From contig NZ_FNNQ01000001.1 in NCBI RefSeq assembly GCF_900106775.1, forward strand, positions 389,367 through 453,366: a DNA stretch of 64,000 bases. Reading direction: 5' to 3'. Numbering within the stretch: position 1 is the stretch's first letter; the number at the start of each line of letters is the position of its first letter. Positions 53,534 through 61,586 of the stretch are shown here, piece after piece. Below the pieces are notes generated by a model. It was not told the origin of the DNA. It did no database searches and saw nothing but the letters and a program-made list of their open reading frames with translations. The stretch is from Marininema mesophilum. Its GTDB lineage: Bacteria > Bacillota > Bacilli > Thermoactinomycetales > DSM-45169. The position numbers and the translations under genes are program-made.

Positions 53534-54199
53534 ATAAAGAACCCTCTGTTCATTGTCTCCCAGGAAGACTGGTCCCTGCACCGTAAAGGGCATCAAGATC
53601 AGCTACGCCATCAAGAGAAAGTAAAAGAAGCCATTAAAAAAAATATGGCCGACCTGATCTCAGAAGAAAGTATCATCCTCTCTGACGGTGAACAAGTAGT
53701 AAAGATCCCTATTCGCTCCATGGATGAGTATCACTTCCGCTATAATTACAACAAAGGGAAACATGTAGGGCAAGGTGACGGTAAAAGCCAAGTGGGCGAC
53801 GTCCTCGGTCGGGAACCTGGGGAGAAGGGCAAAGGTCAGGGCGCGGGTAATTCCCCTGGTCAAGACTATTACGAGGCTGAAATCTCCGTCGATGAATTGG
53901 AAAACCTTCTTTTCTCGGAAATGGAGCTCCCCAACCTACAACGTAAGGAAGAGATCGAAATTACTACCCATGACGTCCGCTTCAATGACGTTCGCAAAAA
54001 AGGGCTCATGGGCAACATCGATAAAAAACGAACGCTCCTCAATGCTCTAAAGCGCAACGCAATAAAAGGAAAAAAGGGCTTTGGTCCCATTCTCGAAGAA
54101 GACCTTCGCTTCAAAACCTGGGAAGATATCGTTACTCCTCACTCCAGCGCTGTAGTCATCGCCATGATGGATACCTCGGGATCCCCGCAACACCCTTAA
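53534..54199 (+). CDS. yhbH: YhbH, 5' part only, interrupted by the recombinase element
   Basis: Sporulation protein YhbH (about 390 residues when intact), co-conserved with PrkA and SpoVR. Here 217 native codons are present, from FIVSQEDWSLHRKG to the MIDAS motif of the VWA domain (MMDTSGS). After the TCC at 54182-54184 the sequence departs from the family and stops within five codons. The only in-frame start before the conserved N-terminus is ATA at 53534, nine bases after GGGAGGTGA, following an in-frame TGA; the first ATG, 53645, would lose about 37 conserved residues. The rest of the gene is not in the window. It may be rejoined by excision of the element. Confidence 0.9.
   Translation: MKNPLFIVSQEDWSLHRKGHQDQLRHQEKVKEAIKKNMADLISEESIILSDGEQVVKIPIRSMDEYHFRYNYNKGKHVGQGDGKSQVGDVLGREPGEKGKGQGAGNSPGQDYYEAEISVDELENLLFSEMELPNLQRKEEIEITTHDVRFNDVRKKGLMGNIDKKRTLLNALKRNAIKGKKGFGPILEEDLRFKTWEDIVTPHSSAVVIAMMDTSGSPQHP
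54170..54184 (+). other. Candidate attachment core at the yhbH/element junction
   Basis: GATACCTCGGGATCC encodes DTSGS of YhbH and is the last stretch that agrees with an uninterrupted gene. The crossover core of the recombinase should lie within or next to these bases and be repeated at the far end, beyond 64000. Confidence 0.6.
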
Positions 54200-54212
54200 T
54201 TAACTAACATAC

Positions 54213-55742
54213 TCAAAAATTAAATCTTGTTTGAATATAAGTTTTTTCTTCCTCAATATCAACACGTTCTATGAAATAATGAAGAAAACGCCGAAAATTA
54301 GGCGTATCCGACCTGTCTGTTTTAAAAAATTTTTCAATGTGATCAAGTATCTCTTTATTCATATCATCATCATTTTGAATCGATGCCCTTTCAGAATCAA
54401 GGGCTTTTTTCTTTTCAAGCAGCTTGTCCATTTCTTCCTTTATTCTTTGAGATAAATAACGGTATTGCTCTATATTCATGTTCTCTCTTTCGAAATATAA
54501 GTCTGCATTATCTTTATTTAGTCGTTCAGTTCTAAAATCAATGTCCTTAATCTTTTTCTCGAGCCCCCTTATATCTGTTTCTGTCTTTTCTATGCCTTCC
54601 ATTGCCTTTAAGTGATTGTACTTCTCTCTAATAAGTTTTTCTAGATGCAGGGCGACTCCATCCTCTATTTTTTCAGCGTTCACATTTGCTTGTTTGCAAT
54701 ATGAACGTCCATATTTATGATATGTTTTACAAATATAATATCTATATTCTTTATTACTAAAAGTGCGTTTTTGACAAACCATACCTTCTCCACAGGCCTT
54801 GCAAAATAATAAACCTGTTAAGGGGTGGTAGACATTTGGAGCGGTATCCTTCAACTTTCTGCTGTGTATAATCTCTTGTGCACGTGCAAACATCTCATTA
54901 TCGATAATTTGATCATGGGCATCCTTGACCACAATCCAATCTTCAGGTGGATTTAGTTTCCGTACCCACTTTTTCTTTCCCTGTATATCACTGTCATAAT
55001 CACGGATTCGTTTTTGAGTTTTCCGATTATATACAATCCACCCTTTATAAGCTTCTCTCTTCAAGATATATACTATAGTTCCCCTCGACCATTTCTTTCC
55101 GGACCTTGGATAGCAATGCTGTTTATTAAGGTACTCTGCTATTTTAAAACTCCCATAACCTTCATTTATGTAAAGATCAAATATTTTTCTTACTATTTCT
55201 GCTTCAGTTTTATTTATTATTAACCGACGATCTTTTAGATCGTATCCAAAGGGGGGGATTCCCATCCACAACCCTTTTCTTGCCTTCTCTTTATTCCCCA
55301 GTCTAACACGTATCGCTATTTTCTCTGCTTCATATTCAGCGACTGCTGAATGAATCGTAAAAGTAAAATTTCCACTATCCTTAGCGGAATCGTAGTTTTC
55401 TTCGTAGCTGATCACCCGCAAACCCTTTGAACGAAGCCTATCTAACGCATCCAAAGCTTCCTGTGTGTTGCGCGCAAACCTTGAGATACCTTTAAACAAT
55501 ACTACTTGGAATTTTCCTAAATCAGCATCATTCATCAGTTGCTTCATTGCAGGTCTACTCCAAAGTGAATGTTTAGTTGCAGAAACTCCAGTGTCTTGAT
55601 ATATAAACTCATCAGGTATTTTACCTAGTTCCCTAGACTTAGCAAGTTCTCTGAGAAGCGTTACTTGATGCTCTACCGATTCGGACTGCCTATCCAAAGA
55701 GACTCGAGCATATACAGCACATAGATTATTTTCGCTAGACAA
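54213..55742 (-). CDS. Large serine recombinase (SpoIVCA/SprA type)
   Basis: Site-specific recombinase of 509 residues. The resolvase domain has the nucleophile S15 in YARVSLDRQS and the arginine-rich active-site stretch FKGISRFARN; the recombinase domain follows (RLIINKTEAEIVRKIFDLY), then a zinc ribbon with C314, C317, C338 and C349, then a coiled coil (about 390-460). Size and domain order match the enzymes that excise skin (SpoIVCA) and SPbeta (SprA). Its stop codon is 28 bases from the break in yhbH, the usual place for an integrase at the end of its element. Confidence 0.95.
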   Translation of the reverse strand: MSSENNLCAVYARVSLDRQSESVEHQVTLLRELAKSRELGKIPDEFIYQDTGVSATKHSLWSRPAMKQLMNDADLGKFQVVLFKGISRFARNTQEALDALDRLRSKGLRVISYEENYDSAKDSGNFTFTIHSAVAEYEAEKIAIRVRLGNKEKARKGLWMGIPPFGYDLKDRRLIINKTEAEIVRKIFDLYINEGYGSFKIAEYLNKQHCYPRSGKKWSRGTIVYILKREAYKGWIVYNRKTQKRIRDYDSDIQGKKKWVRKLNPPEDWIVVKDAHDQIIDNEMFARAQEIIHSRKLKDTAPNVYHPLTGLLFCKACGEGMVCQKRTFSNKEYRYYICKTYHKYGRSYCKQANVNAEKIEDGVALHLEKLIREKYNHLKAMEGIEKTETDIRGLEKKIKDIDFRTERLNKDNADLYFERENMNIEQYRYLSQRIKEEMDKLLEKKKALDSERASIQNDDDMNKEILDHIEKFFKTDRSDTPNFRRFLHYFIERVDIEEEKTYIQTRFNF

Positions 55743-55829
55743 AGACAGCCCCTCCTTTGATTATTACAATTGTACACAATCCCTAATTTCCTATTATAGC
55801 TATTTTAAAAAACTTATTGGTATCTGTCC

Positions 55830-56015
55830 TTAAGCTTGTTTCGCTTTAGTACTTTCCTTATATACCGGGTAAATTGAATTTTCAATAGGACAGATTACTT
55901 TCAGAACTTCTCTGCCCATTTCTCTATTCACATGATCAACGATAGGTTTCTTAATGATTTGATTTAAGTCCTCTTCACCAGGAATTATTACAAATTCCAG
56001 CTCTCTATTTTTCAA
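55830..56015 (-). CDS. Small protein upstream of the recombinase, possible directionality factor
   Basis: Unrecognised 61-residue protein with mixed charge (VIIPGEEDLNQIIKKPIVDH, then a basic end). The TTG start follows AGAGGTGG by about seven bases. It is on the same strand as the recombinase and ~90 bases upstream. Directionality factors of large serine recombinases are small and unrelated in sequence (SprB of SPbeta has 58 residues), so size and position are the only support for that role. Confidence 0.55.
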   Translation of the reverse strand: MKNRELEFVIIPGEEDLNQIIKKPIVDHVNREMGREVLKVICPIENSIYPVYKESTKAKQA

Positions 56016-56094
56016 ATCAACCCACCTCTATCTACTAAATAATTATGTTTTAAATATATTCAAATGCCAGCTTGTATCATGAGTTGGACAAACA

Positions 56095-56128
56095 CTAAAA
56101 AACACCCGACTTTAATTTAGTCGGGTGT
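56095..56128 (-). terminator. Terminator upstream of the small protein/recombinase unit
   Basis: A perfect 10-base stem (56102-56111/56119-56128) followed on the minus strand by TTTTTT. Confidence 0.8.
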
Positions 56129-56749
56129 ATCTTTCTTTTGAAAATCTCTGTACTTTTACCAGTATATTTTCGAAAATTAGACTTCTTTCTTTTTCGACCT
56201 CTTGGGTAGCCAGCGATTTAGCTGTGCGTTCATAGGGACCACCCTCAAAACCTTCCCTTTTGATTGTATTGCTTCACAGATATGTGATGTCAAAAACCAC
56301 ATTCGTGTAATTAAACAACTTGATTTACGCTGCTGATACTGGATACTTAATAATAAGTTGAAATTTAATTAATTAAATGACTCTCAGCAAAGCTCCAATA
56401 ACTAAAAGAGATACCCGACTGATGTCAGATACCTCTTTTCTACACTCTTAATGCAACCTGTACTATTAGTATATCCACTGAAGGCGTAATTTTTTCCACA
56501 CTTTTTCCGACTGGATATTAACGAACCAAAATCGACTCATTATCGATTTTTTCCTCCCGAGAAGAAATCCTACTCTTGGGTCAACTTTTCGATAAAGTCC
56601 TCAAAACTACGAGTCCATACGATGACTTACCGGATGCACTAGCAGGAGTAGTCGATCTAGCTAAGGGACGAGACAGAGATATTCATTCTTAAATAAACCA
56701 ATAGGATTGTAATTTATTTTATATTTTATCTATAAAAAGGGCTAATCTG
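56129..56749. other. Gene-poor stretch with gene fragments
   Basis: On the minus strand an open frame ends at 56177 (last codons QLNRWLPKRSKKKEV); an 18-codon version from 56233 has GAGGGTGG upstream. On the plus strand an open frame without a start ends at about 56692 and reads REEILLLGQLFDKVLK and SPYDDLPDALAGVVDLA, which looks like the C-terminus of a lost protein. A hairpin near 56404-56441 has T-rich flanks. None can be named. Confidence 0.4.
56707..56736 (+). promoter_or_regulatory. SigA-type promoter in front of the 56.7-57.1 kb genes
   Basis: TTGTAA (56707-56712), 18 bases, TATAAA (56731-56736). Confidence 0.5.
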
Positions 56750-56809
56750 ATGGATATTCGTACAATCAACATTCATGAAGGAGCATACAAAGTAAGTACG
56801 CTATTCTAA
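56750..56809 (+). CDS. 19-residue open reading frame, possibly a gene remnant
   Basis: MDIRTINIHEGAYKVSTLF, preceded by AAAGGG at nine bases. It looks like the N-terminus of a larger protein cut short, or a leader peptide for the next gene, which starts 12 bases later. Confidence 0.35.
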   Translation: MDIRTINIHEGAYKVSTLF

Positions 56810-56821
56810 GGGAGGTGTTCA

Positions 56822-57136
56822 ATGATGGTTGTGAGAGTGATTTATAATCCTGTGAATGGTGATCCTGTAGATGTAGCTGATCTAAGGAGAGGTGATGTAG
56901 AAATTTTTAATGGTGGTGCTCCTCCTTCTCCTACAATTGAAAACAAACGGCTTCGAGTTATTCCAGTACCACCAAATACCCTCGTAATAGTTATTGGAAA
57001 ATCTGCGAGAGGTTGTAAACAGGGGGCTGCCCTGTGCATACATCCTAAATCAGGTCGTAGGACAGCAAAAAAATTAATCCTTTTGAAGATAAAACCAGGT
57101 CAGCGTATACTTTGTAAAGCGGTACAAAGGAGATAA
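56822..57136 (+). CDS. Hypothetical basic protein of the element
   Basis: Unrecognised 104-residue protein with a beta-rich, proline-containing middle (LRVIPVPPNTLVIVIGKSARG) and a basic C-terminus. AAGGGAGGTG precedes two adjacent ATGs. It has its own promoter and terminator, so it is an independent unit in the element. Confidence 0.6.
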   Translation: MMVVRVIYNPVNGDPVDVADLRRGDVEIFNGGAPPSPTIENKRLRVIPVPPNTLVIVIGKSARGCKQGAALCIHPKSGRRTAKKLILLKIKPGQRILCKAVQRR

Positions 57137-57153
57137 CATAGTTTTAAATAGGA

Positions 57154-57177
57154 GCGCTCATGTAGGGCGTTTTTATT
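57154..57177 (+). terminator. Weak terminator after the 104-residue gene
   Basis: A five- to six-pair hairpin (57155-57159/57165-57169) followed by TTTTTATT. Confidence 0.4.
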
Positions 57178-57264
57178 ATGCAAAAGGAGGTTTGTATCCA
57201 TATCAAATATACTCGGGGGTGCCTTTGCCCCGGTTATTATTTAACCTTTTTCGAGTTTCCCTAA

Positions 57265-57637
57265 TCAGTCCTCTAGATAACGCAAATCTTTTAATAGCTC
57301 CGTAATATTAGGTCGAACGTACGTGAGATTACTCTTATCCAAAGCGTCAATTTCGTGATCAAAGAAAACAATAGAAGGGTGGGTTTCTGAGATACGAAAG
57401 TCAAAACAAAAATAATTACCTCCAGGATCAACTGCAACAGGGATTACTTTATTAGGAAGACCATGATTTTGCCGAAAAATTTGCGTCACTTCTACAATTC
57501 CACCAACAACTTTATTAGGGAGGAAATCTACTAAAGTTTCAAAATTTCTTCGCTACTGTCAAAGTCAATAATATCAGGCTCTAACATAGCTCCATTGTTG
57601 TTACGTGGACTTGGATTTTGAAAAAATAAAACGTCAC
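57265..57637 (-). pseudogene. SMI1/KNR4 (SUKH) family protein, degraded
   Basis: The C-terminal block LPNKVIPVAVDPGGNYFCFDFR followed by PSIVFFDHE is characteristic of SMI1/KNR4 proteins, many of which are immunity proteins for contact-dependent toxins. The upstream part (SPRNNNGAMLEPDIIDFDSSEEILK) is in another frame, joined near 57537 by a frameshift. There is no start codon and the N-terminus is lost. A short in-frame GTG at 57489 would give only a fragment. Confidence 0.75.
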
Positions 57638-57641
57638 TTAC

Positions 57642-58094
57642 TTATTTGTTACCGAGTTGTTCCGCCAAACCAATTAGAAGTCCTTCGGTTCCACGAATGT
57701 AGCAGAGCCGATACGAGTCCTCGTACTGAACCACTTCGCCAACGAGCTGAGCACCATACTTAGTGAGTCTGGATACCATTTCGTCAATGTCTTCAACGGT
57801 GAACATGACGCGTAGATAACCGAGGGCGTTTACAGGTGTAGTCCGGTGATCTGATATAGTAGGTGGGGTGAGAAATCTCGAAAGTTCAAGTCGGCTGTGG
57901 CCATCTGGGGTAACCATCATAGCAATTTCTACGCACTGAGAACCCAATCCGGTTACGCGACCAGCCCATTCACCTTCGACAGTGGCTCGCCCTTCGAGGT
58001 TCAAGCCAATCTCCTCGAAGAAAGAGATTGCGTCATCAAGGGATTCTACAACGATGCCGACATTGTCCATTCTTAGTAATTTGTTTTTTGCCAT
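57642..58094 (-). CDS. VOC family protein (glyoxalase/bleomycin-resistance fold)
   Basis: A 150-residue metalloenzyme-fold protein with two beta-alpha-beta-beta-beta repeats: MDNVGIVVESLDDAISFFEEIGL and LRVMFTVEDIDEMVSRLTKYGA. Such proteins include glyoxalases, dioxygenases and drug-binding resistance proteins; the substrate is unknown. AAGGAG lies nine bases before the ATG. It appears intact, unlike its neighbours in the element. Confidence 0.88.
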   Translation of the reverse strand: MAKNKLLRMDNVGIVVESLDDAISFFEEIGLNLEGRATVEGEWAGRVTGLGSQCVEIAMMVTPDGHSRLELSRFLTPPTISDHRTTPVNALGYLRVMFTVEDIDEMVSRLTKYGAQLVGEVVQYEDSYRLCYIRGTEGLLIGLAEQLGNK

Positions 58095-58186
58095 AGTTTT
58101 ATCTCCTTATGGGTATCGTCAGGAAAATGCAGATTTACAACGCTAAGCCCATTTTCAAGACGATAACCCAATATCATTTGTTTCAT
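58073..58186 (-). CDS. 37-residue reading frame overlapping the VOC gene start
   Basis: Begins MKQMILGYRLENGLSVVNLHF with GGAG seven bases upstream and runs into the VOC gene in another frame. Could be a leader or a truncated gene. Weak support. Confidence 0.3.
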   Translation of the reverse strand: MKQMILGYRLENGLSVVNLHFPDDTHKEIKLWQKTNY

Positions 58187-58227
58187 TCTTAATCTCCCCT
58201 ATTGTTAAGTAACCAGAATTTTGCAAC

Positions 58228-58431
58228 TCACATCTCAGGATGACGGTAAGGAAAAATAGAATGCATTTCTGCTAGAATCCGTTCAGTACTAACCTCCTGT
58301 TCATTTCCATTCTTATTTCTATGTGTCCTCTCGATTAATGTCCAGCTTGGCAGGCCTTCTCCTTCATTTTCCAAATCATAATCACCACCTCCCGGATCAG
58401 ATATTCGGTATAGAACCGAGTTATATGCCAC
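58228..58431 (-). CDS. Unidentified fragment
   Basis: A 67-residue frame (RISDPGGGDYDLENEGEGLP, later HSIFPYRHPEM) without a clear ribosome site. It overlaps and follows the TnpB remnant in another frame. Probably the 3' end of a gene cut by the insertion sequence. Not recognised. Confidence 0.3.
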   Translation of the reverse strand: MAYNSVLYRISDPGGGDYDLENEGEGLPSWTLIERTHRNKNGNEQEVSTERILAEMHSIFPYRHPEM

Positions 58432-58451
58432 TCGATGTATCCAATAAATCT

Positions 58452-58556
58452 GGCTAGAAAGTGATTAAATGTGAAACGACTACATCCCATGGATTTATGG
58501 ATGAGAATGGTTTGTTCCTTTGTTGGATACAAGCGAAATTTAAACGCTTTGTGCAT
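58452..58556 (-). mobile_element. TnpB (IS200/IS605 family) N-terminal remnant
   Basis: The first ~35 residues, FKFRLYPTKEQTILIHK and CSRFTFNHFLA, are the typical N-terminus of TnpB/OrfB. AAGGGGAGG precedes the ATG and TATAAT lies upstream. The frame then loses similarity and stops; the RuvC and zinc domains are gone. A relic, not an active element. Confidence 0.75.
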
Positions 58557-58635
58557 GGGTTTACCTCCCCTTTATCTAATTATATACGGGGATTGTCAGC
58601 CTTGCGAGAGGGAAGATCTCGTCTGACGCTTGCTT

Positions 58636-58672
58636 TCATCCCAACCCTGAAGGGCTGGGTTTTCCCGCTCGT
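58636..58672. repeat. Hairpin resembling an IS200/IS605 end
   Basis: CCAACCCT-GA-AGGGCTGG (58641-58658) with one mismatch, followed by GTTTTCCCGC. Small imperfect hairpins of this kind mark IS605-group ends. It lies ~85 bases upstream of the TnpB remnant. Confidence 0.35.
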
Positions 58673-58709
58673 ATCTATAATAAACATTACCCAATTCTTC
58701 TCGGTATCT

Positions 58710-59559
58710 TTATCTCTTCTTAGATACGTTCTTCATCATACCCTGCATCCGCTGCGGAGCATTGTTCAAAAGTCTGTGAGCTACCACTGCTTTTTCAGCG
58801 GCGGGGATTTCCTCGGTTGTCTTTTCTTCTGGCTTCTCAGGCTCTTGTTCTGCCTCTGCCTCAGCAAGGACGGATTTAACAATGGCTTTGATCTCCTCTT
58901 CCGTCATCTCATCATCTCCTTTGCTCTTTTCTGTTGATTGTGGCTCTCCTTCCAGGTTGGCTACCTCTTCCTTCATCGCGCTCAATAACTTCGCAAAAAA
59001 ACCGCCCTCATTGGCGGTCTCCTTCGACTTAATCGCTATGAACTTGGCTTTCGGCACGCAAGGTTCATCGACTAGAGAGACCGCATTTACGTACCAATCA
59101 TCTCCCAAATCGGCGAGCGTTGTTCGCTTGATGGCCCCTTTTAATGTGGCAGCGGCTTTATCGGGATCGTCTAAGAGCTTCCCTTGAGCCGATTTTAATA
59201 CCGGTTCGCGCAGACCCATGATGGAAAACCCGGTTAACTTCCCCTTCTTCACCGCTCCCCAAGCCGCATCATCAGTCACCTTGACCGACATCATCCAGGG
59301 CCAGCAGGTACTTCGTATCCCTTGAACTGGGTGGCTTGATCCATGATCAAACCACCTTGCCGACGTTCTTCAAAGAATGCTGTAAGTCAATGTTGCCGTA
59401 ACTTTCTATCAAGCCATCGGCTACGCGTTCAATGGTGGCTGCGTCTACCATATCACCGTCTAAGTCTGGCTCACCCGGAATGAGCACAGGCCCGGTAACC
59501 ACTCGCTGTTCGTTCGACTTTGTGGCCCCTTCGATGATAGGGGCCGTTAATTCTGTCAT
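58710..59559 (-). pseudogene. Phage XkdF-like protein (skin YqbD type), frameshifted
   Basis: Putative prohead protease of PBSX/skin-type phages. The N-terminal piece (59347-59559) reads TGPVLIPGEPDLDGDMVDAA and GNIDLQHSLKNVGKVV; a middle piece (YEVPAGPG) is in a second frame; the rest (MMSVKVTDDAAWGAVKKG, GFSIMGLREPV, VSLVDEPCVPKAKF) is in a third, down to 58710. Two frameshifts thus break the gene. AAGGTG precedes the ATG at 59559. It lies in the same order relative to terminase and portal as in skin. Confidence 0.85.
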
Positions 59560-59697
59560 TCGGTTCACCTTCTTTCAGGGAATAGAACCAAAAATTGTAT
59601 CACGAAGCACAATTTGATTAAATAATAGGAAAAGTAACCGATTAATGATTAAAAATAGTCTCTAAATGTAATATGTTATTTTTAATACTAAATTGAT

Positions 59698-59726
59698 TTG
59701 TGTATTTTATATTTATTTGTTACAAT
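59698..59726 (+). promoter_or_regulatory. SigA-type promoter of the 159-residue secreted protein
   Basis: TTGTGT (59698-59703), 17 bases, TACAAT (59721-59726), 33 bases before the start codon. Confidence 0.6.
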
Positions 59727-59759
59727 AGGTCCTTATTAATATTTAAGGAGTGAATGATC

Positions 59760-60239
59760 ATGCAACATGTTCGTCGTTTTTTACCCTTTATGGTGGCCTT
59801 TGCGCTCTTTTTCACCCTTGCTACTCCAGGAGCCTTCGCAAGTGGAAACGAGCTTGTCGGAAAAGATAACAGTTCCGTAGGAAAATCCCTAGGAAAAGAT
59901 GAGATTGAACTTGCAGGAGATGCCGAAGGCAAAAAAGATTTCAGCCTCTTTTTCTTACGGAAAGAATATAAGGCAGAAGGAACCTATGGAGTTGTCTTTT
60001 TTGACAATAAACCTCGAAAAGAACCTCTATATGTAGACTCGAAAAACGTGACCGATAACGGTGAAGGCGTGTCTTTTACCGCTCCTGAAAACTTCAAGCC
60101 ATCTCCAGGCATTCACACAATGTATGGAACATTCGATGGAACGCTTAATGGGAAAGAAGTACACCGTAAGTTCGTCTATGATATTGAAGTGGATAAGAAC
60201 GGCAATATGAAATTTCTTAAAAAAGTAGAAGTCTCGTAA
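59760..60239 (+). CDS. Secreted protein of unknown function
   Basis: A 159-residue protein with a clear signal peptide (basic start, FLPFMVAFALFFTLATPGAFA, cleavage after AFA). The mature part is polar and probably beta-rich (GTYGVVFFDNKPRKEPLYV, GIHTMYGTFDG). No cysteines. The second ATG, 59760, is nine bases after AAGGAG and is preferred to the one at 59754. It has its own promoter and terminator and sits between two phage pseudogenes on the opposite strand, so it was added to or kept by the element. Confidence 0.7.
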   Translation: MQHVRRFLPFMVAFALFFTLATPGAFASGNELVGKDNSSVGKSLGKDEIELAGDAEGKKDFSLFFLRKEYKAEGTYGVVFFDNKPRKEPLYVDSKNVTDNGEGVSFTAPENFKPSPGIHTMYGTFDGTLNGKEVHRKFVYDIEVDKNGNMKFLKKVEVS

Positions 60240-60279
60240 TTAAAAAAGACCTTACTCTCAATAGTGAGGCTTAGGGATT

Positions 60280-60306
60280 AGCGTCCGTTTTGGACGCTTT
60301 TTTCTA
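60280..60306 (+). terminator. Terminator of the secreted protein gene
   Basis: AGCGTCC/GGACGCT stem (60280-60286/60292-60298) followed by TTTTTT. Confidence 0.85.
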
Positions 60307-60386
60307 TTTCATGGGGTAAAGGGCGTGCTGGCTACTAACAACCCCCTGGGTGGAATCCAGGGCACGATGGTACACCGACATTGAAT

Positions 60387-60887
60387 CTATTCTTTAATCG
60401 GAGTGGATTCGCGATCTCTTGGATACCGAAGTCCGTTCGAGAATCGCTCTCCTCGCCGGATTACCTGGCCATGGAGTTTCCGGTGATCTGCCTTATCTCT
60501 TGGCCAGTTAAAGGAAATATCCTGTGCCTCGGGGTCCGTGATGTCTTTTTGAGCGGTGAGCACCAAGGTAGAATGTCGATGCTCCTTAAGATCCTTCTGG
60601 AAATACTGTTTGATCTGCTGAACGACCTCATCATCCAGCTCTGTCCCCGTCACTGTTACGGCATAGGCCGGGACACCGAAGTTCTCAAAGAAGTCGATGT
60701 TATATTCTTCGCGCTGTTTATCCCCTAGGATTGCGCCAAGGGCGGGAACCACATCAGGAGTACCGTAGTAATCCGACTACGGGGAGTGGTTGCTGATGAA
60801 CAACACCTCATTGCCTCGTTCTTCTTCAGGTATGGTCCCTAATTCGCCGATTTCTCCGGTGAAGGTGTTGATATCAAAAGGAGTGCC
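60387..60887 (-). pseudogene. Phage portal protein (XkdE/YqbA type), C-terminal half, with a nonsense codon
   Basis: The frame contains SDYYGTPDVVPALGAILGD, EYNIDFFENFGVPAYAV and ELDDEVVQQIKQYF, typical of PBSX-type portal proteins. A TAG in the codon before SDYYG interrupts it (NHSP-stop-SDYY). The N-terminal half is missing: similarity begins at FDINTFTGEIGELG directly at the end of the small terminase frame, as if a deletion had removed the large terminase gene and half of the portal gene. Confidence 0.8.
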
Positions 60888-61359
60888 TAGCCGAGGCTAT
60901 CGATTTCTGTGACATTCATAATGGACTGGGCACGAATGATCTGTGCCTCTAGAAGAGCAATCTGCCGTTCTAATTTAACCGTGGATCTTCTTGATTCAGG
61001 GCATCCATGATTTCTAACACCTCAAGCGGAACATATTTAGCGAATAGTCCATGTTTGCGGGCATTCTGATTACCCGAGGCTGGCCTGCCACCACGGTTGC
61101 CAACAGCATTTCTATTTCTCTTTGGTACTCCGTGCCCCTTAGCATTTTGGTTCCCTTTGGGCGCACCCCGTTTTCGTTTTGTAGTACTACATTCATCCGA
61201 TTGTAGTACTACATTCCATTTATCGCGGGATTTCCACGCACTGATGGTCTTTTCTTTCTCTGCAACCATCTCTGCAATCTTCCGGTTAGTAATCTCTCCA
61301 TCATGCTCTTTCCATATCTCAAAGGCTTTGTCTCTATTCGGGCTACGTGCCCTGGCCAT
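60887..61359 (-). pseudogene. Phage terminase small subunit (skin YqaS type), frameshifted near its end
   Basis: DNA-packaging protein. The N-terminal helix-turn-helix region is MARARSPNRDKAFEIWKEHDG with TNRKIAEMV and ISAWKSRDKWN, followed by the glycine/asparagine-rich linker common in this family. The first frame stops at 60970 (EDPRLN), but the conserved C-terminal segment RQIALLEAQIIRAQSIMNV continues in the next frame to 60887, so one frameshift is present. GAGGTGGTG precedes the ATG. Confidence 0.82.
61179..61216. repeat. Direct repeat of a 16-bp palindrome-containing sequence inside terS
   Basis: TTGTAGTACTACATTC occurs at 61179-61194 and 61201-61216, 22 bp apart. Each holds the perfect palindrome TGTAGTACTACA. 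The two copies are read in different frames of terS, so the repeat is kept at DNA level. Confidence 0.7.
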
Positions 61360-61586
61360 GATTCACCACCTCACCACTTATTATCTTCATGTGCCCCGGT
61401 TGATTAAGATGACCCACTACTCTTAGGGTAGTCGTTTCATTTATAAAAATTATTCTACATTCATAAAATAAAATTCTTTATCCATTTATTTTATGAATAA
61501 TAAAGGATGAAATTCCTTCTTTTTTTCTTTTTATATAAGTAATATACTGAGTTTGTAAGATAAAAAGGCCATGAGGAGGCAATAAC

